Source of the DNA: Euonymus europaeus | Lineage: Eukaryota > Streptophyta > Magnoliopsida > Celastrales > Celastraceae | Assembly: GCA_963580455.1 (NCBI GenBank) | Contig: OY756961.1 | Location: 11,265,001-11,329,000, forward strand | Reading direction: 5' to 3' | DNA length: 64,000 nucleotides | Shown: positions 28,757 through 39,669 of the stretch, piece after piece | How the letters are laid out: each line of letters begins with the position of its first letter | How positions within the stretch are numbered: position 1 is the first letter of the stretch | The notes under the pieces: model-generated | Databases searched by the model: none | What the model was told of the DNA's origin: nothing | The model's input: only the letters and a program-made list of their open reading frames with translations | Position numbers and translations under genes: made by a program

Positions 28757-28774
28757 TCCCCGGCAACGGCGCCA
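28757..28774 (-). other. Primer-binding site, unit C
   Basis: Intact tRNA-Asp complement five bases inside LTR 4. Confidence 0.9.
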
Positions 28775-28779
28775 AAACT

Positions 28780-29944
28780 TGGTCGCTATTTTTAATCACA
28801 AATTAAATTCGCAATTAATAATACCAACTGGTTTACCCAAACGCAAGAGTACGTGTCGATGACAGTAATTAGTGAATGGGATCGAATCACAAGGACTGTA
28901 TTAACTACTAGCTATCAAGTCACGTGAACTAAAAAAAACAACTACGAAATTAAAATCAAACTTTAATTCAAGAGAACTAAATCTAGCTTTGATCTGGCTT
29001 GTCGAATACCTCCCCTTATGAACACAGATTAATATGCAAGCACACAATTTTAAGGATTTAACGCTGTCAGTCAAAAGGCCTTGGTCCAGCTACAGTCAAC
29101 TAGATTTCCCTAAACAACGATCCTGACTTTGGTCCAGTTGCAAGATCTTTTCTTATCATAGGCGTCTTGGTTTGGTCTCTCCTAAGAACGTCCTAAAACA
29201 AGCATGAGCACTAGGAAATCGACAAACGCACAATCTAGGTTATTATCACCCAAACGATTATGTTCACTATTCCCGAAACTTGGATCTTATGCAAGCTCTT
29301 GTTACTTCGTCAAACACCGGGTCATGGTCAGCCGAATATGTCTGACTAACAATACCTAAAATTATGATGTTGATCAGGCATACACAACAATAGGAAATTA
29401 ACAATCAAATCAGAGAACAAAGAATTAAACCCAGTCTGTTTGTCAATTAAATCTGTGAATAAGGTTTTGGTACAAGACTTACCAAACCTAGCTAGAAAAT
29501 AATTTAGCTATGCATAACAATAATATTAAAATTCAGCATCAAAATCAACATTGTTCAATTTCAGTAAGGGAAAAAAGAATTGATTCTCCAACGTGTGCTC
29601 TTGATTCTTCTCTCGCCGTATTGCCTTTGATCTTCCTTCTTCCTGTTCTGCCGTCTCTCCCTGGTAGCTCTATGTATTTTTAATTCCTAGGGTTTCTTCT
29701 TTAAGTACCAACCCTCTGATCCAATAAGCCCTTGCCACGTCAGCTTCAAATTCCGTAAAGAAATAAAACCGCGTCTTGCAGCCGCCAAGGTCGCAGATTT
29801 CACCCAGCTAATTCCCTTTCCATTAAATCTCCAATAAACATTCCTGAAATATAAAACACACACCCAGGGTAGAACTTGTACCAAAATATTGGGCAAAAAC
29901 TGACTTTTTAACACCAGAATATTAGGTGTTTTTAACACCTAACA
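28780..29944 (-). repeat. LTR 4 (1165 bp), outer 5' LTR of the array
   Basis: It ends in the usual terminal CA at 29943-29944 (TG in element sense), directly followed by satellite. It differs from LTRs 1-3 at two positions that I could see: T for G at 29818 and A for G at 29840. The second is a CpG-to-CpA change, as expected from deamination of methylated cytosine. It is the promoter-bearing LTR furthest upstream; transcription would run away from the satellite, into the array. Confidence 0.93.
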
Positions 29945-29949
29945 TCTAT
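29945..29949. other. Putative target-site duplication, right copy (TCTAT)
   Basis: The five bases after the LTR end are TCTAT. Related, uninterrupted monomers read GCACGTCTATAGAGAG (for example near 42711 and 31067), so the insertion appears to have cut such a monomer just before TCTAT. The left copy lies outside the window. Confidence 0.5.
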
Positions 29950-32900
29950 AGAGAGAGTTGAGCAACTTCGGACAATCGAAGTTGCTCGGTGTACACTTTT
30001 TATCGCTTTTTTATGTCAAATTTTACGTGTATAGGCTTCCAAGATTATTTTGATGCCAAAACACCGACTTTCAATGACAAATGGACAAAACCGTTAAAAG
30101 CTCCTCCATAGAGAGAGTTGAGAAACTTCGGACAATCAAAGTTGCTTGGTGTACACTTTTTATTGTACTTTTATGTTAAATTTTACGAAAATGATCTTCC
30201 AGGATTATTTCGATGCCAAAACACCAACTTTCTATGACAAATGGACAAAACCGTTAAAAGCTCCTCCATAGAGAGAGTTGAGCAACTTCGGACAATCAAA
30301 ATTGCTCGGTGTACACTTTTTATTGTTCTTCTTTGTTAAATTTTACGAAAATGAGCTTCCAGGATTATTTCGATGCCAAAACACCAACTTTCTATGACAA
30401 ATGGACAAAACCGTTAAAAGCTCCTCCGTAGAGAGAGTTGAGCAACTTCGGACTATCAAAGTTGCTCGGTGTACACCTTTTAATGTTCTTCTATGTCAAA
30501 TTTTATGAGTATAAGCTTCCTAGATTATTTCGATGCGAAAATCCCAGGTTTCTAGGACAAATGGAGAAAACTGTTAAAAGCTCCTTCATAGAGAGAGTTG
30601 ACCAATTTCGGACAATCAAAGTTGCTCGGTGTACACGTTTTATCGTTCTTCTATGTCAAATTTTATGAGTATAAGCTTCCAAGATTATTTCGATGCCAAA
30701 ACAGCAACTTTCTATGACAAATGGACAAAACCGTTAAAAGCTCCTCCATAGAGAGAGTTGAGCAACTTCGGACAATCAATGTTGCTCGGTGTACACTTTT
30801 TATTGTTCTTCTACTTGAAATTTTATGAGTGTAAGCTTCTTGGATTATTTCGATGCAAAAACACCAACTTTCTATGACATATGGAAAAAACAGTTAAAAA
30901 CTCCTCCAAAGAGAGAGTTGAGCAACGTCGGACCATCAAAGTTGCTCGGTGTACACCTTTTAATTTTCTTCTATGTCAAATTTTACGAGTATAAGCTTCG
31001 TAGATTATTTAGAGGAAAAAACACTAACTTTCTATGATAAATGGACAAAGTGATTAAAAGCACGTCTATAGAGAGAGTTGAGCAAATTCGGACAATTGAA
31101 GTTGCTCGGTGTACAGTTTTTATTGCTTTTTTATGTCAAATTTTACGTGTATAGGCTTCCAAGATTATTTTGATGCCAAAACACCAACTTTTAATGACAA
31201 ATGGACAAAACCGTTACAAGCTACTCCATAGAAAAAGTTGAGAAACTTCGGACAATCAAAGTTGCTCGGTGTACACTTTTTATTGTTCTTCTATATTAAA
31301 TTTTACGAAAATGAGCTTCTAGGATTATTTCGATGCCAAAACAACAACTTTCGATGACAAATGGACAAAACCATTAAAAGCTCCTCCATAGAGAGAGTTG
31401 AGCAACATCGGCACATCAAAGTTTCTCGGTGTACACTTTTTAATGTTCTTCTATGTCAAATTTTATGAGTATAAGCTTCCAATATTATTTCGATGGCAAA
31501 AGACCAACTTTCTATGACAAATGGACAAAACCTTTAAAAGCTCCTCCATAGAGAGAGTCGAGCAACTTCAGACAACCAAAGTTGCTCGGTGTACACTTTT
31601 TATTGTTCTTTTATGTTAAATTTTACGAAAATGAGCTTCCAGGATTATTTCGATGCCAAAACACCAACTTTTTATGACAAATGGACAAAACCGTTAAAAG
31701 CTCCTCCATAGAGAGAGTTGAGCAACTTCGAACAATCAAAGTTGCTCGCTATACACTTTTTATTGTTCTTTTATGTTAAATTTTACGAAAATGAGCTTCA
31801 AGGATTATTTCGATGCCAAAACACCAACTTTCATGACAAATGGATAAAACAGTTAAAAGCTCCTCCATAAAGAGAGTTGAGCAACTTTGGATAATTAAAG
31901 TTGCTCGGTGTACACTTTATAATGTCTACTAAGTCAAATTTTGCGAGTATAAGCTTCCAAGATTATTTCGATGCCAAAACACCAACTTTTAACGAAAAAT
32001 GGAAAAAACCATTAAAAGCTCCTTCATAGAGAGAGTTGAGCAACTTTGGACAATCAAAGTTGCTCGGTGTACACCTTTTGCTGTTCTTTTATGTTAAATT
32101 TTACGAAAATGAGCTTCCAGGAATATTTCGACGCCAAAACACCAACTTTCTTTGACAAATGGACAAAACCGTTAAAAGCTCCTCCATAGAAAGAGTTGAG
32201 CAACTTCATGCAATCAAAGTTGCTCGGTGTACACGTTTTATTGTTCTTCTATGTCAAATTTTATGAGTATAAGCTTCCAAGATTATTTCGAAGCCAAAAC
32301 AGCAACTTTCTATGACAAATGGACAAAACCGTTAAAAGCTCCTCCATAGAGAGAGTTGAGCAACTTTGGATAATTAAAGTTGCTCGGTGTACACTTTATA
32401 ATGTTCTTCTATGTCAAATTTTATGAGTATAAGCTTCCAAGATTATTTCGATGCCAAAACACCAACTTTTAACGACAAATGGAAAAAACCGTTAAAAGCT
32501 CCTTCATAGAGAGAGTTGAGCAACTTCGAACAATCAAAGTTGCTCGGTGTATACTTTTTACTGTTCTTTTATGTTAAATTTTACGAAAATGAGCTTCTAG
32601 GATTATTTCGATGCCAAAACACCAACTTTCGATGACAAATGGACAAAACCATTAAAAGCTCCTCCATAGAGAGAGTTGAGCAACTTCGGCACATCAAAGT
32701 TTCTCGGTGTACACTTTTTGATGTTCTTCTATGTCAAATTTTATGAGTATAAGATTCCAATATTATTTCGATGGCAAAAGACCAACTTTCTATGACAAAT
32801 GGACAAAACCTTTAAAAGCTCCTCCATAGAGAGAGTTGAGCACCTTCGGCACATCAAAGTTTTTCGGTGTACACTTTTTATTGTTCTTCTATGTCAAATT

Positions 32901-33317
32901 TTATGAGTATAAGCTTCCTAGATTATTTCGATGCCAAAATCCCAAGTTTCTATGACAAATGGAGAAAGCTGTTAAAACCTCCTTCATAGAGAGAGTTGAC
33001 CAATTTCGGACCATCAAAGATGCTCGGTGTACACGTTTTATTGTTCTTCTATGTCAAATTTTATGAGTATAAGCTTCCAAGATTATTTCGATGGCAAAAC
33101 ACCAACTTTCTATGACAAACAAACAAAACCGTTAAAAGCTCCTCTATAGGGAGAGTTGAGCAACTTCGGACTATCAAAGTTGCCCGGTGTACACTTTTTA
33201 TTGTTCTTCTATGTTAAATTTTACGAGAATGAGCTTCCAGGATTATTTCGATGCCATAATACCAACTTTCTATGACAAAGGGACAAAACCGTTAAAAGCT
33301 CCTCCATAGAGAGAGTT

Positions 33318-33345
33318 GAGCAACTTCGGACAATCAAAGTTGCTC
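33318..33345. repeat. Example of the intramonomer dyad (9-bp arms, 10-base loop)
   Basis: GAGCAACTT at 33318-33326 and its exact reverse complement AAGTTGCTC at 33337-33345 enclose a 10-base loop. The same dyad occurs in most monomers. Loop variants include CGGACAATCA, CGGACTATCA, CGGCACATCA, CATGCAATCA and TGGATAATTA with the arms unchanged. Confidence 0.9.
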
Positions 33346-33939
33346 GGTGTACAATTTTTATTGTTCTTTTATGTTAAATTTTACGAAAATGAGCTTCCAG
33401 GATTATTTCGATGCCAAAACACCAACTTTTTATGACAAATGGACAAAACCGTTAAAAGCTCCTCCATAGAGAGAGTCGAGAAACTTCGGACAACCAAAGT
33501 TGCTCGGTGTACACTTTTTATTGTTCTTTTATGTTAAATTTTACGAAAATGAGCTTCCAGGATTATTTCGATGCCAAAACACCAACTTTCTATGACAAAT
33601 GGACAAAACCGTTAAAAGCTCCTCCATAGAGAGAGTTGAGCAACTTCGGACAATCAAAGTTGCTCGTTGTACACTTTTTATTGTTCTTTTATGTTAAATT
33701 TTACGAAAATGAGCTTCAAGGATTATTTCGATGCCAAAACACCAACTTTCATGACAAATGGATAAAACCGTTAAAAGCTCCTCCATAGAGAGAGTTGAGC
33801 AACTTTGGATAATTAAAGTTGCTCGGTGTACACTTTATAATGTTCTACTAAGTCAAATTTTGCGAGTATAAGCTTCCAAGATTATTTCGATGCCAAAACA
33901 CCAACTTTTAACGACAAATGGAAAAAACCGTTAAAAGCT

Positions 33940-34900
33940 CCTTCATAGAGAGAGTTGAGCAACTTCGGACAATCAAAGTTGCTCGATGTACACTTTTTGC
34001 TGTTCTTTTATGTTAAATTTTACGAAAATGAGCTTCAAGGAATATTTCGACGCCAAAACACCAACTTTCTTTGACAAATGGACAAAACCGTTAAAAGCTC
34101 CTTCATAGAAAGAGTTGAGCAACTTCATGCAATCAAAGTTGCTCGGTGTACACGTTTTATTGTTCCTCTATGTCAAATTTTATGAGTATAAGCTTCCAAG
34201 ATTATTTCGAAGCCAAAACAGCAACTTTCTATGACAAATGGACAAACCGTTAAAAGCTCCTCCATAGAGAGAGTTGAGCAACTTTGGATAATTAAAGTTG
34301 CTCGGTGTACACTTTATAATGTTCTACTAAGTCAAATTTTGCGAGTATAAGCTTCCAAGATTATTTCGATGCCAAAACACCAACTTTTAACGACAAATGG
34401 AAAAAACCGTTAAAAGCTCCTTCATAGAGAGAGTTGAGCAACTTCGGACAATCAAAGTTGCTCGGTGTACACTTTTTGCTGTTCTTTTATGTTAAATTTT
34501 ACGAAAATGAGCTTCCAGGAATATTTCGATGCCAAAACACCAACTTTCTTTGACAAATGGACAAAACCGTTAAAAGCTCCTCCATAGAAAGAGTTGAGCA
34601 ACTTCATGCAATCAAAGTTGCTCGGTGTACACGTTTTATTGTTCTTCTATGTCAAATTTTATGAGTATAAGCTTCCAAGATTATTTCGAAGCCAAAACAG
34701 CAACTTTCTATGACAAATGGATAAAACCGTTAAAAGCTCCTCCATAGAGAGAGTTGAGAAACCTTGGATAATTAAAGTTGCTCGGTGTACACTTTATAAT
34801 GTTCTACTAAGTCAAATTTTGCGAGTATAAGCTTCCAAGATTATTTCGATGCCAAAACACCAACTTTCTTTGACAAATGGACAAAACCGTTAAAAGCTCC
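33940..34900. repeat. Trimeric higher-order repeat, 480 bp, about two copies
   Basis: Three monomer types follow each other in fixed order: one with CGGACAATC and TTTTTGCTGTTC, one with CATGCAATC and ACACGTTTTATTG, one with TGGATAATT and ACTTTATAATG. The order repeats at about 33.95 and 34.43 kb, and again at about 36.83, 39.23, 39.71 and 63.37 kb. Confidence 0.8.
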
Positions 34901-37270
34901 TCCATAGAAAGAGTTGAGCAACTTCATGCGATCAAAGTTGCTCGGTGTACACGTTTTATTGTTCTTCTATGTCAAATTTTATGAGTATAAGCTTCCAAGA
35001 TTATTTCGACGCCAAAACACCAACTTTCTTTGACAAATGGACAAAACCGTTAAAAGCTCCTCCATAGAAAGAGTTGAGCAACTTCATGCAATCAAAGTTG
35101 CTCGGTGTACACGTTTTATTGTTCTTCTATGTCAAATTTTATGAGTATAAGCTTCCAAGATTATTTCGAAGCCAAAACAGCAACTTTCTATGACAAATGG
35201 ACAAAACCGTTAAAAGCTCCTCCATAGAGGGAGTTGAGCAACTTTGGATAATTAAAGTTGCTCGGTGTACACTTTATAATGTTCTACTAAGTCAAATTTT
35301 GCGAGTATAAGTTCCAAGATTATTTCGATGCCAAAACACCAACTTTCTATGACAAATGGAAAAAACCGTTAAAAGCTCCTTCATAGAGAGAGTTGAGCAA
35401 CTTCGGACAATCAAAGTTGCACGGTGTACACCTTTTAATGTTCTTCTATGTCAAATTTTACGAGTATAAGCTTCCTAGATTATTTCGAGGAAAAAACACT
35501 AACTTTCTATGATAAATGGACAAAGTGATTAAAAGCACGTCTATAGAGAGAGTTGAGCAAATTCGGACAATTGAAGTTGCTCGGTGTACAGTTTTTATTG
35601 CTTTTTTATGTCAAATTTTACGTGTATAGGCTTCCAAGATTATTTTGATGCCAAAAGACCAACTTTTAATGACAAATGGACAAAACCGTTAAAAGCTCCA
35701 CCATAGAAAAAGTTGAGAAACTTCGGACAATCAAAGTTGCTCGGTGTACACTTTTTATTGTTCTTCTATATTAAATTTTACGAAAATGAGCTTCTTGGAT
35801 TATTTCGATGCCAAAACACCAACTTTCGATGACAAATGGACAAAACCATTAAAAGCTCCTCCATAGAGAGAGTTGAGCAACTTCGGCACATCAAAGTTTC
35901 TCGGTGTACACTTTTTATTGTTCTTCTATGTCAAATTTTATGAGTATAAGCTTCCTAGATTATTTCGATGCCAAAATCCCAAGTTTCTATGACAAATGGA
36001 GAAAGCTGTTAAAAGCTCCTTCACAGAGAGAGTTGACCAATTTCGGACCATCAAAGATGCTCGGTGTACACGTTTTATTGTTCTTCTATGTCAAATTTTA
36101 TGAGTATAAGCTTCCAAGATTATTTCGATGCCAAAACACCAACTTTCTATGACAAACAAACAAAACCGTTAAAAGCTCCTCTATAGGGAGAGTTGAGCAA
36201 CTTCGGACTATCAAAGTTGCTCGGTGTACACCTTTTATTGTTCTTCTATGTTAAATTTTACGAGAATGAGCTTCCAGGATTATTTCGATGCCATAACACC
36301 AACTTTATATGACAAACGGACAAAACCGTTAAAAGCTCCTCCATAGAGAGAGTTGAGCAACTTCGGACAATCAAAGTTGCTCGGTGTACAATTTTTATTG
36401 TTCTTTTATGTTAAATTTTACGAAAATGAGCTTCCAGGATTATTTCGATGCCAAAACACCAACTTTTTATGACAAATGGATAAAACCGTTAAAAGCTCCT
36501 CCATAGAGAGAGTCGAGCAACTTCGGACAACCAAAGTTGCTCGGTGTACACTTTTTATTGTTCTTTTATGTTAAATTTTACGAAAATGAGCTTCCAGGAT
36601 TATTTCGATGCCAAAACACCAACTTTCATGACAAATGGATAAAACCGTTAAATGCTCCTCCATAGAGAGAGTTGAGCAACTTTGGATAATTAAAGTTGCT
36701 CGGTGTACACTTTATAATGTTCTACTAAGTCAAATTTTGCGAGTATAAGCTTCCAAGATTATTTCGATGCCAAAACACCAACTTTTAACGACAAATGGAA
36801 AAAACCGTTAAAAGCTCCTTCATAGAGAGAGTTGAGCAACTTCGGACAATCAAAGTTGCTCGGTGTACACTTTTTGCTGTTCTTTTATGTTAAATTTTAC
36901 GAAAATGAGCTTCCAGGAATATTTCGACGCCAAAACACCAACTTTCTTTGACAAATAGACAAAACCTTTAAAAGCTCCTCCATAGAAAGAGTTGAGCAAC
37001 TTCATGCAATCAAAGTTGCTCGGTGTACACGTTTTATTGTTCTTCTATGTCAAATTTTATGAGTATAAGCTTCCAAGATTATTTCGAAGCCAAAACAGCA
37101 ACTTTCTATGACAAATGGACAAAACCGTTAAAAGCTCCTCCATAGAGGGAGTTGAGCAACTTTGGATAATTAAAGTTGCTCGGTGTACACTTTATAATGT
37201 TCTACTAAGTGAAATTTTGCGAGTATAAGCTTCCAAGATTATTTCGATGCCAAAACACCAACTTTTAACG
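34872..37270. repeat. 15-monomer higher-order block, first copy (~2.4 kb)
   Basis: This block is followed at once by a near-identical copy with an offset of 2398-2399 bases. The rare CATGCGATC monomer near 34925 recurs near 37325. One base is missing in this copy (AAGTTCCAAG near 35310 for AAGCTTCCAAG). Boundaries are estimated by eye to within a monomer. Confidence 0.85.
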
Positions 37271-39669
37271 ACAAATGGACAAAACCGTTAAAAGCTCCTC
37301 CATAGAAAGAGTTGAGCAACTTCATGCGATCAAAGTTGCTCGGTGTACACGTTTTATTGTTCTTCTATGTCAAATTTTATGAGTATAAGCTTCCAAGATT
37401 ATTTCGACGCCAAAACACCAACTTTCTTTGACAAATGGACAAAACCGTTAAAAGCTCCTCCATAGAAAGAGTTGAGCAACTTCATGCAATCAAAGTTGCT
37501 CGGTGTACACGTTTTATTGTTCTTCTATGTCAAATTTTATGAGTATAAGCTTCCAAGATTATTTCGAAGCCAAAACAGCAACTTTCTATGACAAATGGAC
37601 AAAACCGTTAAAAGCTCCTCCATAGAGGGAGTTGAGCAACTTTGGATAATTAAAGTTGCTCGGTGTACACTTTATAATGTTCTACTAAGTGAAATTTTGC
37701 GAGTATAAGCTTCCAAGATTATTTCGATGCCAAAACACCAACTTTCTATGACAAATGGAAAAAACCGTTAAAAGCTCCTTCATAGAGAGAGTTGAGCAAC
37801 TTCGGACAATCAAAGTTGCACGGTGTACACCTTTTAATGTTCTTCTATGTCAAATTTTACGAGTATAAGCTTCCTAGATTATTTCGAGGAAAAAACACTA
37901 ACTTTCTATGATAAATGGACAAAGTGATTAAAAGCACGTCTATAGAGAGAGTTGAGCAAATTCGGACAATTGAAGTTGCTCGGTGTACAGTTTTTATTGC
38001 TTTTTTATGTCAAATTTTACGTGTATAGGCTTCCAAGATTATTTTGATGCCAAAAGACCAACTTTTAATGACAAATGGACAAAACCGTTAAAAGCTCCAC
38101 CATAGAAAAAGTTGAGAAACTTCGGACAATCAAAGTTGCTCGGTGTACACTTTTTATTGTTCTTCTATATTAAATTTTACGAAAATGAGCTTCTTGGATT
38201 ATTTCGATGCCAAAACACCAACTTTCGATGACAAATGGACAAAACCATTAAAAGCTCCTCCATAGAGAGAGTTGAGCAACTTCGGCACATCAAAGTTTCT
38301 CGGTGTACACTTTTTATTGTTCTTCTATGTCAAATTTTATGAGTATAAGCTTCCTAGATTATTTCGATGCCAAAATCCCAAGTTTCTATGACAAATGGAG
38401 AAAGCTGTTAAAAGCTCCTTCACAGAGAGAGTTGACCAATTTCGGACCATCAAAGATGCTCGGTGTACACGTTTTATTGTTCTTCTATGTCAAATTTTAT
38501 GAGTATAAGCTTCCAAGATTATTTCGATGCCAAAACACCAACTTTCTATGACAAACAAACAAAACCGTTAAAAGCTCCTCTATAGGGAGAGTTGAGCAAC
38601 TTCGGACTATCAAAGTTGCTCGGTGTACACCTTTTATTGTTCTTCTATGTTAAATTTTACGAGAATGAGCTTCCAGGATTATTTCGATGCCATAACACCA
38701 ACTTTATATGACAAACGGACAAAACCGTTAAAAGCTCCTCCATAGAGAGAGTTGAGCAACTTCGGACAATCAAAGTTGCTCGGTGTACAATTTTTATTGT
38801 TCTTTTATGTTAAATTTTACGAAAATGAGCTTCCAGGATTATTTCGATGCCAAAACACCAACTTTTTATGACAAATGGATAAAACCGTTAAAAGCTCCTC
38901 CATAGAGAGAGTCGAGCAACTTCGGACAACCAAAGTTGCTCGGTGTACACTTTTTATTGTTCTTTTATGTTAAATTTTACGAAAATGAGCTTCCAGGATT
39001 ATTTCGATGCCAAAACACCAACTTTCATGACAAATGGATAAAACCGTTAAATGCTCCTCCATAGAGAGAGTTGAGCAACTTTGGATAATTAAAGTTGCTC
39101 GGTGTACACTTTATAATGTTCTACTAAGTCAAATTTTGCGAGTATAAGCTTCCAAGATTATTTCGATGCCAAAACACCAACTTTTAACGACAAATGGAAA
39201 AAACCGTTAAAAGCTCCTTCATAGAGAGAGTTGAGCAACTTCGGACAATCAAAGTTGCTCGGTGTACACTTTTTGCTGTTCTTTTATGTTAAATTTTACG
39301 AAAATGAGCTTCCAGGAATATTTCGACGCCAAAACACCAACTTTCTTTGACAAATAGACAAAACCTTTAAAAGCTCCTCCATAGAAAGAGTTGAGCAACT
39401 TCATGCAATCAAAGTTGCTCGGTGTACACGTTTTATTGTTCTTCTATGTCAAATTTTATGAGTATAAGCTTCCAAGATTATTTCGAAGCCAAAACAGCAA
39501 CTTTCTATGACAAATGGACAAAACCATTAAAAGCTCCTCCATAGAGGGAGTTGAGCAACTTTGGATAATTAAAGTTGCTCGGTGTACACTTTATAATGTT
39601 CTACTAAGTGAAATTTTGCGAGTATAAGCTTCCAAGATTATTTCGATGCCAAAACACCAACTTTTAACG
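37270..39669. repeat. 15-monomer higher-order block, second copy (~2.4 kb)
   Basis: Tandem copy of the preceding block. Similarity stops at about 39675, where the sequence switches to another trimer copy. Confidence 0.85.

Larger units (their letters stand above)
1..29944 (-). mobile_element. Tandem LTR-sharing array of Athila-type Ty3/gypsy retrotransposons
   Basis: Three complete units and one cut by the window edge lie head to tail, all on the minus strand, with start-to-start LTR spacings of 9282, 9286 and 9283 bp. Single 1165-bp LTRs separate the internal regions; each inner LTR has an intact PBS junction on one side and an intact PPT junction on the other. No flanking satellite or target duplication sits between units. 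Assignment to the Athila lineage rests on the tRNA-Asp PBS, gag-PR-RT-RH-INT order, lack of a chromodomain and an extra ORF downstream of integrase. The right edge joins satellite DNA at 29944/29945; the left edge is outside the window, so the total copy number is unknown. Confidence 0.93.
19497..29944 (-). mobile_element. Athila-type element, unit C (LTR3 to LTR4)
   Basis: The unit is 10448 bp including both LTRs and is the outermost (most upstream in element sense). Private changes seen: integrase Leu134His and Asp208Gly, RT/RH Val241Ile, one change near 22927, and a second T run of only 12 bases (22802-22813). Its 5' LTR is the only one that borders non-element DNA in the window. Confidence 0.93.

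Noticed and set aside
929..29944. Unit length 9282-9286 being close to 58 x 160, hinting at phasing with the satellite
   Set aside because: The length is set by the element itself and its T runs. A near-multiple of 160 within a few bases is likely by chance, and nothing else links the two.
1..29944. Separate nested insertions of four elements
   Set aside because: Nesting would leave interrupted elements and target duplications. Here every junction is a clean LTR-PBS or PPT-LTR junction and LTRs are shared.
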